Assembly (NCBI RefSeq): GCF_014195685.1
Contig: NZ_JACICF010000001.1
Coordinates: 1,311,317 to 1,375,316, forward strand
From: Sphingomicrobium lutaoense
Lineage (GTDB): Bacteria; Pseudomonadota; Alphaproteobacteria; Sphingomonadales; Sphingomonadaceae
DNA: 64,000 nt
Reading direction: 5' to 3'
Of the stretch, positions 8,412 through 17,794 are shown piece after piece. A program made the position numbers and the translations under genes. A model generated the notes under the pieces. It saw only the letters and a list, made by a program, of their open reading frames with translations. It was not told where the DNA came from and made no database searches. Numbering within the stretch: the first letter of the stretch is position 1; every line of letters begins with the position of its first letter.

Positions 8412-8936
8412 CTATTCGGCCTTGCTTCCGGGCTTCTCAAGCAGGGCTTCGAGCAATTCCAGGGCATGGGCGATGCTGGCGATGCGCACCGCCGCGCGGC
8501 CCACTTTTCCATGATGCCATTCGCCGTGCCGCATGCCGCCTTCGCGGTCGGTCGCCGCGACATGGACGAGACCTTCTTCTTCATCCTCCTCGCCCGGTCC
8601 CGCGAAACCGGTGATCGCGACAGCAAGGGCGGCCTGCGAATTGTCCAGCGCGCCTTTCGCCATCTCGATGGCGGCCTGACGGCTGACGGCTCCGAACCGG
8701 TCGAGGGTTTCGCGTTTCACGCCGAGCATCTCGATCTTGGCGTCATTGCTATAGGCAACGAACCCTCGCTCGAAGATGCCGCTATAATCGGGCACATCGG
8801 TCATCAGCGATGCCAGCAGACCACCGGTGCAGCTTTCGGCCGCGGCGATGGACGTGGATGCTTTGTTGGCTCGCTCCAGCAAGCGGCAAGCTTTCTCCAT
8901 GAGATCGGCAGGCAGCGCCGACAATAGTTCGGTCAT
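8412..8936 (-). CDS. CinA C-terminal domain family amidohydrolase (PncC-like)
   Basis: 174-aa stand-alone version of the CinA C-terminal domain, which deamidates nicotinamide mononucleotide in pyridine nucleotide recycling. Diagnostic segments are AAESCTGGLLASLMTDVP with the active-site Ser and Thr, and AITGFAGPG. The ATG at 8936 (MTELLSALPADL) gives the family N-terminus; a longer frame to 9032 adds a non-conserved extension. No CinA N-terminal molybdopterin domain is attached. Confidence 0.88.
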   Translation of the reverse strand: MTELLSALPADLMEKACRLLERANKASTSIAAAESCTGGLLASLMTDVPDYSGIFERGFVAYSNDAKIEMLGVKRETLDRFGAVSRQAAIEMAKGALDNSQAALAVAITGFAGPGEEDEEEGLVHVAATDREGGMRHGEWHHGKVGRAAVRIASIAHALELLEALLEKPGSKAE

Positions 8937-9241
8937 GGGATTTCGATCACTGCTTGAGGCGATCTTGCGCTGGCCGGACGCCGGACATGGGCAGCGTCGC
9001 CATCCACTTGCGCCATCGCAATACTCCTGCACATCGGGTGAGGAGAACGAACGCCTTTATGACGGGTTCCTTGGGCAGGTCGCGGTCCACCCGCGCCGCA
9101 GATTATTCTGGGGCGCTAAGCGAACATTATTTTCGCCTCCGGACTAGAATTTCCCGATGAATTGAGTGCCCATCTTTTTTACGCCGGGCGCACCATTTTC
9201 AAACGATGCCCGGATAGTTCGCGGGCCGCTTCGCGCTTTTG
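8937..9241. other. 305-bp non-coding gap
   Basis: No convincing gene. It holds A/T-rich tracts near 9125-9180 and a 14-base copy of the tRNA-Arg 3' end at 9183-9196, which is also one arm of a CCGGGC/GCCCGG inverted pair (second arm near 9208-9213). A 33-codon plus-strand ORF at 9060-9161 has a poorly spaced ribosome site and is not called. Confidence 0.5.
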
Positions 9242-10660
9242 TCAGGGAATGAGCTTGCCCGGGTTCATGATGCCTGCGGGGTCGAGAGCCACCTTGACGG
9301 CGCGAAGGGCCATGAGCCGGGCGGGTTCGCCGAGGCGGGCCAGTTCGTCGCGCTTCATCACGCCGATGCCATGCTCGGCGCTGATCGAGCCGCCATGTGC
9401 GATGACGATGTCATGCACGAAGCGCTCGATCTCCTCGCCTTCGGCTTGGCGCCAGTCTTCGCGGGCGCGTTCCATCGCGCGCACATGGAGGTGGATATTG
9501 CCATCGCCGAGATGGCCGTAGCCCGACACCTGGCTGCCGGGCCAGCGCGCCTCGACGGCCTCGCGCACCTTGGCCATGAAGGCGGGAATGTCGGCGACGG
9601 GCACCGAGATGTCATGCTGCGTCGCCATGCCATAATGCGCCTTCTCGGCATCCGATAGGCTGTCGCGGATGCGCCAGAGCGCCTGCGACTGGCTTTCGTT
9701 GGCGGCGACCACGGCATCGCCGATGATATTTGCTTCGAGAGCCGCCGCCAGCAATGCCTCAACCTTCTCCCGTCCCTCACCTGCCTGCGGATAGGCGATT
9801 TCGACGAGCGCATACCATGGGCTTACAGTGCCGATCGGCGAAGCGATGCCGAGATGCTCCATGGCGGCGACAAGGCTGTCGTGAGGCAGGACCTCGAACC
9901 CCTCCAGCCTGTCCCCGAGCCCGTCCTGGAGACGGGTCAGCAGATCGAGGGCATGATCGAGATCGGCCAATGCGGCCCAGATGGTGGTTCGGCCCCGGGG
10001 CAAGGGCACCAGCTTGAGCCGCGCCGCGGTGATCACGCCCAGCGTCCCTTCGGCACCGATCAGCAATTGGTCGAGGCTGAACCCGCGATTGTCCTTCTTG
10101 AGACCCGAGAGGCCGTCATGGACGCTGCCGTCGGGGAGCACCGCTTCCACGCCCTCGACCAGCCCGCGCATCGTTCCGAAGCGCAGAACCTGCGTCCCGC
10201 CGGCATTGGTCGAGGCGAGTCCGCCGATCGTCGCGCTTCCCTTCGCGCCCAACGTCAGCGGGAAGCGGAGGTCATGCGCCCGGGCTTCCTCATGCAGGGT
10301 TTCGAGGATGGTCCCGGCTTCGGCCACGGCCACGCGGCGTTTGGCATCGATCGCGCGGATCGCGTTCATGCGGCGTGTGGACAGGATCAGCTGGTCGCCG
10401 CTGTCATCCGGCGTCGCGCCGCCGACCATCGAGCTGTTGCCGCCCTGGGTGACGATGGGCTGGCCCAATTCGCTGGCGAGCGCGAGCATCACCGAGACAT
10501 GGCGCGTTTCGCGCGGTTCGAGCAGGGCGGGCGAGCGCCCCGTCCAACGACCCCGCCAGTCAGTGAGCCAGGGGAGGATAAGATCGGGGTCGGTGACCAC
10601 CACATCCTTGCCCAGCTGTTCGCGGACGCGGTCGAGATATTGGCCGAGGCGCTGTGTCAT
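9242..10660 (-). CDS. FAD-linked 2-hydroxyacid oxidase/dehydrogenase (GlcD/D2HGDH-like)
   Basis: 472-aa flavoprotein with an N-terminal PCMH-type FAD domain (TQGGNSSMVGGATPD, then GGLASTNAGG) and the C-terminal FAD-oxidase domain of the GlcD/D-lactate/D-2-hydroxyglutarate group: the metal-binding HLGDGNIHLHV, SAEHGIG and the terminal DPAGIMNPGKLIP. It should oxidise a D-2-hydroxy acid and pass electrons to the respiratory chain or ETF; D-2-hydroxyglutarate or D-lactate are the best guesses. It starts 53 bp from divergent folA. Confidence 0.9.
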   Translation of the reverse strand: MTQRLGQYLDRVREQLGKDVVVTDPDLILPWLTDWRGRWTGRSPALLEPRETRHVSVMLALASELGQPIVTQGGNSSMVGGATPDDSGDQLILSTRRMNAIRAIDAKRRVAVAEAGTILETLHEEARAHDLRFPLTLGAKGSATIGGLASTNAGGTQVLRFGTMRGLVEGVEAVLPDGSVHDGLSGLKKDNRGFSLDQLLIGAEGTLGVITAARLKLVPLPRGRTTIWAALADLDHALDLLTRLQDGLGDRLEGFEVLPHDSLVAAMEHLGIASPIGTVSPWYALVEIAYPQAGEGREKVEALLAAALEANIIGDAVVAANESQSQALWRIRDSLSDAEKAHYGMATQHDISVPVADIPAFMAKVREAVEARWPGSQVSGYGHLGDGNIHLHVRAMERAREDWRQAEGEEIERFVHDIVIAHGGSISAEHGIGVMKRDELARLGEPARLMALRAVKVALDPAGIMNPGKLIP

Positions 10661-10713
10661 GGCCTCTCCCCTACCCCTTCCCTTTGGCCGCGCAAAGGTT
10701 CACATAGCCCGCC

Positions 10714-11214
10714 ATGAACCGTCAGCCCATCACGCTCATCCTCGCCCGCGCGCTCAACGGCGTCATCGGCAAGGACAATGATCTTCCCTGGCACCTTCCC
10801 GAGGACCTGAAGCGGTTCAAGAAGCTCACCATGGGCAGCGCGATGATCATGGGGCGCAAGACCTTCGAGAGCCTGCCGGGCCTGTTGCCGGGGCGGCGCC
10901 ATATCGTCCTCACCCGTTCGTCCGACTGGGACGCGCCGGGCGTCGAGATTGCCCATTCGGCGCAGGCCGCGCTGGACCTGGCAGGCGAAGACCCTGTCTT
11001 CGTGATCGGCGGGGCGGCGATTTTCGAGATGTTCGAGCCTCATGCCGACCGGATCGAATTGACCGAGGTGCTGGCCGAGGTCGAGGGCGATGTCTTCATG
11101 CCCGACCTGCGCGGCATGGAGCATTGGGAAGAGGTCGATTGCGCCGATTATCCCGCCGAAGGCAAGCGGCCGGGCTTTCGCTTCATCACGCTTCGCCGCA
11201 GTCTCGACGACTAG
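10714..11214 (+). CDS. folA: dihydrofolate reductase
   Basis: 166-aa DHFR, reducing dihydrofolate to tetrahydrofolate with NADPH. Hallmarks are NGVIGKDNDLPWHLPEDLKRF with the substrate-binding acidic residue, MGRKTFESLP for NADPH, and FVIGGAAIFEMF. Its length is normal. thyA, often its neighbour, is not adjacent. The 3' end overlaps the convergent SRPBCC gene by 4 bases. Confidence 0.97.
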   Translation: MNRQPITLILARALNGVIGKDNDLPWHLPEDLKRFKKLTMGSAMIMGRKTFESLPGLLPGRRHIVLTRSSDWDAPGVEIAHSAQAALDLAGEDPVFVIGGAAIFEMFEPHADRIELTEVLAEVEGDVFMPDLRGMEHWEEVDCADYPAEGKRPGFRFITLRRSLDD

Positions 11215-11753
11215 GGAATGTCGCGGCGATTGCCCGCCGCCGCCTGCCGCCGCAGCCTTTTCATCTGCTCTCCCAGCACCCGGTCGACCGGTCCGGCGAG
11301 TGCCGCGCCATTGCCCTTGGGAAAGCCGAAGGCGCGATAGTCGAGGCTGATCCGCGAGCCGCCCGCGATCTTTTCCACCGACCAGACCATCGTTCCTGTC
11401 GCCGCTTCGAAGGTGAGCGGCCCCAGTCCGCCGGTAAAGACCAGCGCTTCGCCTGGTTTCAGCTGAACGAGGCGCAGATGTTCGACGAAGCCGCCGCTGT
11501 CGGGAAGCCGTTCGCAAAAGCAGCCGCCGGGCCGCAAGTCGAGCAGGAGATTGGCGCTGTCGCCCGAATAGCTATGTTCGGGATCCCACCAACGCGAAGG
11601 TGTGGTGAGCAGGGCATAGGCTTGCTCGGGAGGCACCACGACCTGGACGCTGTGCCGCACGTGGAAGGCATTGGCATTCTGGCTGACGATTTCGGCCTGC
11701 GCCGGCGCGGCCAGCAGGAAGGCCAGGGACAGACAAGCAGCGCGCATATTCAC
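11211..11753 (-). CDS. exported SRPBCC (START-like) domain protein
   Basis: 180-aa protein with an N-terminal signal peptide (cleavage after AAPAQA) followed by a SRPBCC-type ligand-binding domain: VRHSVQVVVPPEQAYALLT, then W-rich PSRWWDPEHSYSG and a final helix PVDRVLGEQMKRL. It is probably periplasmic and may bind a hydrophobic ligand. The start may be the Met two codons later. It lies just after adk, where rpsM-rpsK-rpoA-rplQ are usually found, and may be read through from the ribosomal operon, since no clear terminator separates them. Confidence 0.75.
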   Translation of the reverse strand: MNMRAACLSLAFLLAAPAQAEIVSQNANAFHVRHSVQVVVPPEQAYALLTTPSRWWDPEHSYSGDSANLLLDLRPGGCFCERLPDSGGFVEHLRLVQLKPGEALVFTGGLGPLTFEAATGTMVWSVEKIAGGSRISLDYRAFGFPKGNGAALAGPVDRVLGEQMKRLRRQAAAGNRRDIP

Positions 11754-11842
11754 TCTCCGGATGCCGAAGAGAAAGAGTTAGGCTGCAATCCGGCCTGCTG
11801 TCCAGCGACAGCGGGAGCGAACGGAATCGGGAAGGAAGCGTT

Positions 11843-12484
11843 TCAGGCGTCGAGGAGTGCGTCGATCTCGGCGGCGACCGCTTCGACCGTGCCCATGCCG
11901 TCGACCTTTCGCACGAGGCCCTGTTCTTCGTAGAAAGGCAGGATCGGCGCGGTCTTGGCGCGATATTCCTCCATGCGCTTGCGCACGGTTTCCTCATTGT
12001 CGTCGGGACGGCGCTTGAACTCGGTCGAGCCGCAGACATCGCAGACGCCATCCTTTTCGGGGCGCTTGGAAACATCGTGATAAAGCTCGCCGCACTTGGC
12101 GCAGGTGAAGCGCCCGCAGATCCGCTCGACCAGCGCGTCCTCGTCGACGACCAGCTCGATCACATGGCTAAGTTCACGGCTGCGGTCGGCGAGCAGCATT
12201 TCGAGCGCTTCGGCCTGGTGGCGCGTGCGGGGATAGCCGTCGAAGATCGCGCCGCCATTGGCTTCGTCGAGATGTTCGCCGATGAGCGCCGAGACGATCG
12301 CGTCGGAAACCAGTTCGCCGCGCGCCATCACTTCCTTGGCCTGCATGCCGACGGGCGTGCCTGCCTTGATGGCGCCGCGCAGCATGTCGCCGGTCGAAAG
12401 CTGCACCATGCCGCGCGTCGCGACCAGACGCTTGGCCTGCGTGCCCTTGCCGGCGCCCGGCGGTCCCAACAGGATGATGTCCAT
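11843..12484 (-). CDS. adk: adenylate kinase
   Basis: 213-aa adenylate kinase (ATP + AMP to 2 ADP). The P-loop GPPGAGKGT is at residues 7-15, with STGDMLR for AMP binding and FDGYPRTRHQAE. The LID carries four cysteines (CAKC and CDVC), indicating a zinc-stabilised LID more typical of Gram-positive enzymes but also found in alphaproteobacteria. It follows secY by 32 bases as the last recognisable gene of the spc-type operon. Confidence 0.97.
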   Translation of the reverse strand: MDIILLGPPGAGKGTQAKRLVATRGMVQLSTGDMLRGAIKAGTPVGMQAKEVMARGELVSDAIVSALIGEHLDEANGGAIFDGYPRTRHQAEALEMLLADRSRELSHVIELVVDEDALVERICGRFTCAKCGELYHDVSKRPEKDGVCDVCGSTEFKRRPDDNEETVRKRMEEYRAKTAPILPFYEEQGLVRKVDGMGTVEAVAAEIDALLDA

Positions 12485-12516
12485 CTGCGTCGATCCCCTT
12501 TAACGCGGCAGGCGCC

Positions 12517-13884
12517 CTAACGGCGGCGCCCGCCCTTCAACTTCGCCTTCTTGATCAGATCGCCATATTGATGGGCAATCAAGTGGCTCTGCACCTGGCT
12601 CACGAAATCCATCGTCACGTTGACGACGATGAGAAAGCTCGTGCCGCCAAGATAGAAGGGAATGCCCGCCTGGCTGAAGGCGATTTCCGGGATCAGACAG
12701 ACGACCACCAGATAGACCGCGCCCACGGTGGTGATGCGGTTGAGCAGATAATCGAAATATTGTTCGGTCGCCTTGCCGGGACGGATGCCCGGGATGAAGC
12801 CGCCCGCGCGCTTGAGATTTTCCGCCACGTCCTCGCTGTTGAACTGCACCGCCGCGTAGAAGAAGCAGAAGAAAGCGATGCCGGCCCCGTAGAGGAACAG
12901 GTAAAGCGGGCTGCCGTGCGACAGATAGAAGCTCACCGTGGTGAGGAAGTCGTTGCTCGCCGCATTGGGATCGGCGGTGTCGCCGGCCATCTGCAGCACC
13001 GTCAGCGGCATCAGCAGGAGCGAGGATGCGAAGATCGGCGGAATGACGCCCGCGGTGTTGATCTTGATCGGCAGGTGGCTGCGCTCCTGCTGCATCCCGC
13101 CGCGCGCCTGCGCCCGCTTGGGATATTGCACGAGGACGCGGCGCTGGGCCCGCTCGACGAAGCAGATGAGGAGGATGAGCGCGGTCACGCCGACGACGAT
13201 CGACATGATGAGCAGCGGATCGAGGGTACCCGAACGGCCGCCTTCGAACAGCTGGGCGAGTGCCTGCGGCAGGGTCGCCACGATGCCCGCCATGATGATC
13301 AGCGAAACGCCGTTGCCGATGCCGCGGCTGGTGATCTGTTCACCCAGCCACATGAGGAACAGCGTGCCGCCGACGAGGCTGACCGTTGCGGTGACGCGGA
13401 ACAGGAAGCCCGGATCGACCACCGCCGCGATGCTCTGCGCGTCGCCGAGGCTTTCGAGGCCGGTGGCGATGAAATAGCCCTGCACCGTCGTCAGGAGGAC
13501 GGTGAGGTAGCGGGTATATTGGTTGAGCTTCTTGCGCCCCGTCTCGCCTTCCTTTTTCAGCGCCTTCCACGGCTCGTGCAGGGCCGCGCCGAGCTGCACC
13601 ACGATCGAGGCCGTGATGTAGGGCATCACGCCCAGGGCGATGATGCTCATGCGCTCGAGGCTGCCGCCCGAGAAGGTGTTGAAGAAATCCAGGACCCCGC
13701 CCCGCTGGGTGTCGAACAGCGCGGCCATGGCGCGCGGATCGATGCCCGGGATGGGAACGAAGGAAAGGAAACGGAAGAGCACCAGCGCGCCCAGCGTGAA
13801 CCACAGCCGCTTCTTGAGCTCGGTGGCCTTGTTGAAGCTGGACAGGCTGATGTTGGATGCGAGTTGTTCGGCGGCGGAAGCCAT
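12517..13884 (-). CDS. secY: preprotein translocase subunit SecY
   Basis: 455-aa central channel of the Sec translocon with ten transmembrane helices. It shows VPIPGIDPRAM near the start of helix 1, the plug region, GIGNGVSLIIMAGI in helix 5, and the C-terminal cytoplasmic loop with PGIRPGKATEQY. It lies between rplO (108-bp gap) and adk. Confidence 0.98.
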   Translation of the reverse strand: MASAAEQLASNISLSSFNKATELKKRLWFTLGALVLFRFLSFVPIPGIDPRAMAALFDTQRGGVLDFFNTFSGGSLERMSIIALGVMPYITASIVVQLGAALHEPWKALKKEGETGRKKLNQYTRYLTVLLTTVQGYFIATGLESLGDAQSIAAVVDPGFLFRVTATVSLVGGTLFLMWLGEQITSRGIGNGVSLIIMAGIVATLPQALAQLFEGGRSGTLDPLLIMSIVVGVTALILLICFVERAQRRVLVQYPKRAQARGGMQQERSHLPIKINTAGVIPPIFASSLLLMPLTVLQMAGDTADPNAASNDFLTTVSFYLSHGSPLYLFLYGAGIAFFCFFYAAVQFNSEDVAENLKRAGGFIPGIRPGKATEQYFDYLLNRITTVGAVYLVVVCLIPEIAFSQAGIPFYLGGTSFLIVVNVTMDFVSQVQSHLIAHQYGDLIKKAKLKGGRRR

Positions 13885-13992
13885 GCGTCAAACCTTGTAT
13901 AAATCAAACAGGCGGCGAGCAGCGTTTCCGCCCCCCGCCGCCTGATATAGTGTGCCGGGGGCGCTTGCGAACCCCCCAGGCGGCTTAAATGC

Positions 13993-14526
13993 TCAGGCGT
14001 CGGCCTTCTTGGCCTTGCCGCCCTTGCCCTTCTTCGCCTCTGCCTTCTCGGCGGGCGACGCGGACTTGAGCACTTCGACCGAACCACCGGCCTTCTCGAC
14101 CGCTTCGATCGCGCCCTTCGAGGCGCCGGCGACGACGAACTTGGCCTTGGCCTTGATCTCGCCCTTGCCGAGGAGGCGCACGCCGTCCTTGCCGCCACGG
14201 GCGAGGCCGGCAGCCTTCAGGGCCGCGTGATCGAGATCCTTCTTGGCGTCGAGCTTCTTCTCGTCGATGGCCTTCTGGACCGCGCCCACATTGACGATGG
14301 CATAGTCCTTGCCGAACGGATTGTTGAAGCCGCGCTTCGGCATCCGCATGTGGAGCGGCATCTGGCCACCGGCGAAACCGTCGATGCTGACGCCCGAACG
14401 GCTCTTCTGGCCCTTCTGGCCGCGCGCCGCGGTCTTGCCCTTGCCCGAACCGATGCCGCGTCCGACGCGCATGCGGTCCTTGCGGGCGCCTTCGTTATCT
14501 CTGAGGTCGTTGATCTTGATGGTCAT
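13993..14526 (-). CDS. rplO: 50S ribosomal protein L15
   Basis: 177-aa L15 starting at ATG 14526 ([15 protein letters not shown]); an upstream in-frame extension is spurious. [22 protein letters not shown] and [16 protein letters not shown] are classic. Compared with about 144 aa in E. coli it has a longer C-terminal tail rich in Lys and Ala (ending [13 protein letters not shown]). Confidence 0.97.
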   Translation of the reverse strand: MTIKINDLRDNEGARKDRMRVGRGIGSGKGKTAARGQKGQKSRSGVSIDGFAGGQMPLHMRMPKRGFNNPFGKDYAIVNVGAVQKAIDEKKLDAKKDLDHAALKAAGLARGGKDGVRLLGKGEIKAKAKFVVAGASKGAIEAVEKAGGSVEVLKSASPAEKAEAKKGKGGKAKKADA

Positions 14527-14599
14527 GTGCTGCACTCGCTTTCGCTGTTTTCGCGCTGATGGGAAGGAGCCCCGCACCGCGAGGCTCCATGGATGGGGT

Positions 14600-14794
14600 T
14601 CAGGCTTCCTCGACGGAAACCAGGTGATGCACCTTTTTCACCTGGCCGAGCACTTCGGGAGTGGCTTCGACGGTGACGCTGCGATGCATCTTGTTGAGGC
14701 CCAGGCCGACGAGAGTCGCGCGCTGGGTCTTGTCACGGCGGATCGGCGAACCGGTCTGCGTGATCGTGATCTTCTTGGTATCTTTCTTAGCCAT
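14600..14794 (-). CDS. rpmD: 50S ribosomal protein L30
   Basis: 64-aa L30 with the conserved [21 protein letters not shown] and the final VKKVHHLV segment. Four bases after rpsE; full length for the family. Confidence 0.96.
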   Translation of the reverse strand: MAKKDTKKITITQTGSPIRRDKTQRATLVGLGLNKMHRSVTVEATPEVLGQVKKVHHLVSVEEA

Positions 14795-14798
14795 TGCC

Positions 14799-15572
14799 TT
14801 ACTCCGTCACCGCGTCGGCGGTGGCTTCCGCTTCGGCCTTTTCCATGCCGCCACGGCCGAGAAGGTCAGCGACCTTCTTGCCACGGCGCTGGGCAACCGA
14901 GCGCGGGCTGGTCTGATCCTTGAGCGCCTCGAAGGTCGCGCGGATCATGTTGAAGGGGTTGGCAGTGCCGTTCGACTTGGTCACCACGTCGGCAACGCCA
15001 AGGCTTTCGAACACGGCACGCATCGGACCACCGGCGATGATGCCGGTACCCGGAGGCGCCGAGCGAACGACCACCTTGCCGGCACCGAAATGGCCCTTGC
15101 CGTCATGGTGCAGCGTGCGGCCATCCTTGAGCGGGACACGGACCATGGCCTTCTTGGCCGCGGCGGTCGCCTTGTTGATGGCTTCCGGCACTTCGCGCGC
15201 CTTGCCATGGCCGAAACCGGCCCGGCCCTTGCCGTCGCCCACGACGACCAGCGCAGCGAAGCCGAAGCGCTTGCCGCCCTTCACGGTCTTCGAGACGCGG
15301 TTGATGTGGACGAGCTTCTCGATGAGCTCTTCGCCTTCGTCCTCGCGACGGTTGTCGCGCCCGCGACCACGACCGCGGCCACCGCCACGATTGTCGCGTC
15401 CGCCGCGACCGCCGCCACGGCCACCGCGGTTGCCGCGATTGACCTGGGCTTCGGCTTTCTCGCCGGCATTCTCGAGATTGGCTTCGGCCTGCGCCGCCGC
15501 AACCTCGGGCGTTTCCGTGACCTGCGGCGTTTCCGCAGTCTTTTCTTCGGTCTGCTTTTCGTCAGCCATCAT
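14799..15572 (-). CDS. rpsE: 30S ribosomal protein S5 with Gly/Arg-rich N-terminal extension
   Basis: 257-aa S5, about 90 residues longer than the E. coli protein. The S5 body begins near residue 80 ([20 protein letters not shown]) and has [14 protein letters not shown] and PGTGIIAGG. The extension starts acidic ([13 protein letters not shown]) and then becomes an RGG-like region of roughly 35 residues ([26 protein letters not shown]). ATG overlaps the rplR stop by one base. The extension could bind RNA; its role is unknown. Confidence 0.96.
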   Translation of the reverse strand: MMADEKQTEEKTAETPQVTETPEVAAAQAEANLENAGEKAEAQVNRGNRGGRGGGRGGRDNRGGGRGRGRGRDNRREDEGEELIEKLVHINRVSKTVKGGKRFGFAALVVVGDGKGRAGFGHGKAREVPEAINKATAAAKKAMVRVPLKDGRTLHHDGKGHFGAGKVVVRSAPPGTGIIAGGPMRAVFESLGVADVVTKSNGTANPFNMIRATFEALKDQTSPRSVAQRRGKKVADLLGRGGMEKAEAEATADAVTE

Positions 15573-15925
15573 TAGAACTCCAGGCCGCCTTCACGGGCGG
15601 CGTCGGCAAGGGCTTTCACCCGGCCATGGAACAGGAAGCCGCCACGGTCGAACACGACCTTGTCGACACCGGCCTTCTTGGCCTTGGCGGCGAGCGCCTT
15701 GCCAACCGCGGCCGCGGCATCGGTGGTAGCGCCCGACGAGAGCTTGACGTCCTTGTCGAGACTCGAGGAAGCGGCGATCGTCTTGCCCGCGGCATCGTCG
15801 ATGAGCTGCGCATAGATATGCTTGCCCGAACGATGGACGCTGAGACGGGGACGACCCGCGGCGCGTGCCTTGATCGTCGAGCGGACCCGACGACGACGGC
15901 GTTCGAAGAGAGAGAGTTTCGCCAT
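15572..15925 (-). CDS. rplR: 50S ribosomal protein L18
   Basis: 117-aa L18 that binds 5S r[23 protein letters not shown] and [23 protein letters not shown] are diagnostic; normal length, 3 bases after rplF and overlapping rpsE by one base. Confidence 0.97.
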   Translation of the reverse strand: MAKLSLFERRRRRVRSTIKARAAGRPRLSVHRSGKHIYAQLIDDAAGKTIAASSSLDKDVKLSSGATTDAAAAVGKALAAKAKKAGVDKVVFDRGGFLFHGRVKALADAAREGGLEF

Positions 15926-15928
15926 GGC

Positions 15929-16465
15929 TTACTTCTTCTTGCCTTCTTTGCGGAAAACATATTCCCCGCGATATTTGATGCCCTTGCCCTTGTAGGGTTC
16001 CGGCTTACGCCACTTGCGGATTTCCGCCGCGAAGTGACCGACTTTCTGCTTGTCGATGCCGCTGACTTCCACCGTGGTGGCGTCGGGGGTCTTGACCTCG
16101 ATGCCCTCGGGGATGTCGATGTTGACATCGTGCGAGAAGCCGAGCTGCATGTTGAGCGTCTTGCCCTGCACCTTGGCGCGATAACCGACACCCGAAATCT
16201 CGAGCGTCTTGGTATAGCCCTCGGTGACGCCGGTGACGAGGTTCTGGACGAGCGTGCGCTGCATCCCCCAGACCTGGCGGCCCCGCTGCGACTTGGTCAG
16301 CGGCTGGACCGAAATCTCGTCGTCCTTGACGTCATAGGTGATGAGGTCGTCCATCATGGTCATCGACAGCGTGCCCTTGGGGCCCTTGACGGTCAGGGTC
16401 TGGCCGTCCTTGCTGGTCGTGACGCCCGAAGGAAGCGCGACCGGTTTCTTGCCGATACGGGACAT
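15929..16465 (-). CDS. rplF: 50S ribosomal protein L6
   Basis: 178-aa L6. [34 protein letters not shown] and the C-terminal [15 protein letters not shown] are conserved landmarks. Start overlaps the rpsH stop by one base. Confidence 0.98.
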   Translation of the reverse strand: MSRIGKKPVALPSGVTTSKDGQTLTVKGPKGTLSMTMMDDLITYDVKDDEISVQPLTKSQRGRQVWGMQRTLVQNLVTGVTEGYTKTLEISGVGYRAKVQGKTLNMQLGFSHDVNIDIPEGIEVKTPDATTVEVSGIDKQKVGHFAAEIRKWRKPEPYKGKGIKYRGEYVFRKEGKKK

Positions 16466-16860
16466 TAGAACACCTCCGCCAGCACTTCGCCGCCGACATT
16501 CTGCTCCCGGGCTTCGGCGTCCGAGAGGACACCGCGCGGGGTCGACACGATCGTGATGCCAAGGCCGTTGCGGATCCGCGGAAGCTCCTTGGAGCCCGAA
16601 TAGACCCGGCGACCCGGCTTGGAGACGCGCGCGACATGCTGAATGGCCGGCTGGCCTTCGAAATATTTCAGTTCGATCCGCAGGCCGTTCTGACCCGCCA
16701 GCTCTTCTTCCGAATAGCCGCGGATATAGCCTTCGCGCTGCAGCACGTCGAGGACGTGGGCACGCAGCTTGGAAGCGGGCGAGAGGATCGAGTCCTTGCG
16801 CGCCTGCTGGCCGTTGCGGATGCGGGTGAGCATATCACCCAGGGGATCGGTCATTGCCAT
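16465..16860 (-). CDS. rpsH: 30S ribosomal protein S8
   Basis: 131-aa S8, with [16 protein letters not shown] at the N-terminus and [14 protein letters not shown] near the C-terminus. In E. coli S8 represses the spc operon by binding its mRNA near rplE; no such site was identified here. Confidence 0.97.
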   Translation of the reverse strand: MAMTDPLGDMLTRIRNGQQARKDSILSPASKLRAHVLDVLQREGYIRGYSEEELAGQNGLRIELKYFEGQPAIQHVARVSKPGRRVYSGSKELPRIRNGLGITIVSTPRGVLSDAEAREQNVGGEVLAEVF

Positions 16861-16872
16861 CCTATTTACCCC

Positions 16873-17178
16873 TTACCAGCTCGACTTGGTCACGCCGGGG
16901 AGGAGGCCCTTGTTGGCCAGTTCCCGAAGCATGATCCGCGAGAGACGGAACTTGCGATAGTAACCACGGCTGCGGCCGGTGAGCTCGCAGCGGTTGCGGA
17001 CGCGGGTCGGATTGCCGTTGCGGGGCAATTCGGCCATCTTCAGACGAGCGATCAGGCGCTCGGTATCGTCGAGCGACTTGTCGTTCGCGATCGCCTTCAG
17101 CTTCGCATATTTGGGCGCCGTCTGCTTGACCAGCTTCTTGCGCTTCTCGTTCTTGTTCACGGAACTCAGTTTCGCCAT
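16873..17178 (-). CDS. rpsN: 30S ribosomal protein S14
   Basis: 101-aa S14 of the long, zinc-free type. The cysteine ligands of the short form are missing apart from one Cys in [31 protein letters not shown] and [17 protein letters not shown] are typical. Confidence 0.97.
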   Translation of the reverse strand: MAKLSSVNKNEKRKKLVKQTAPKYAKLKAIANDKSLDDTERLIARLKMAELPRNGNPTRVRNRCELTGRSRGYYRKFRLSRIMLRELANKGLLPGVTKSSW

Positions 17179-17218
17179 GACTTAAGTTCTCTTCCTTCCT
17201 GGGAGAGAGACCACCTGG

Positions 17219-17794
17219 TTAGGCAGCCTCCTTCTCCGCATTTTCCGCCGGGAACGGGAAGTTGAAGAGACGCAGCAGTTCGCGCGCTTCTTCGTCCGTC
17301 TTGGCGGTCGTGGTTACGATGATGTCCATGCCCCGGACCTGATCGACGTCGTCATAGTTGATCTCGGGGAAGACGATCTGCTCTTTCATGCCCATGGCAT
17401 AGTTGCCGCGGCCATCGAACGACTTGGGGTTGAGGCCCCGGAAGTCGCGCACGCGCGGCAGCGCAATGGTCACGAGCCGGTCGAGAAATTCGTACATGCG
17501 TTCGCGGCGAAGGGTAACCTTCACGCCGATCGGCATGCCCTCACGCAGCTTGAACTGCGCGATCGACTTCTTCGCCTTGGTGATCACCGGCTTCTGGCCC
17601 GCGATCTTTTCCATTTCGGCGGCCGCAGCTTCGACCTTCTTCTTGTCCTGGGTGGCTTCGCCGACACCCATGTTGATGACGATCTTCTCGATCTTCGGCA
17701 CTTCGTGACGGTTGGCATAACCGAACTTCTCGGTCATCGCCTTCACGATGCGCTCGTCATAGTCCTTCTTCAGACGCGGCGTGTAATCAGCCAT
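17219..17794 (-). CDS. rplE: 50S ribosomal protein L5
   Basis: 191-aa L5 starting at ATG 17794 ([13 protein letters not shown]), which overlaps the end of rplX by 8 bases; the longer frame upstream is rplX read out of phase. [27 protein letters not shown] and [14 protein letters not shown] identify it. It binds 5S rRNA in the central protuberance. Confidence 0.97.
   Translation of the reverse strand: MADYTPRLKKDYDERIVKAMTEKFGYANRHEVPKIEKIVINMGVGEATQDKKKVEAAAAEMEKIAGQKPVITKAKKSIAQFKLREGMPIGVKVTLRRERMYEFLDRLVTIALPRVRDFRGLNPKSFDGRGNYAMGMKEQIVFPEINYDDVDQVRGMDIIVTTTAKTDEEARELLRLFNFPFPAENAEKEAA

Noticed and set aside
9060-9161. 33-codon ORF in the gap between the CinA-type and FAD oxidase genes
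   Set aside because: The nearest GAGGAG is about 13 bases from the ATG, composition is Arg/Ser-rich and no hydrophobic or helical pattern stands out.
12568-13902. 444-codon plus-strand frame
   Set aside because: Antisense to secY; rich in His, Asp, Arg and without hydrophobic segments or motifs.
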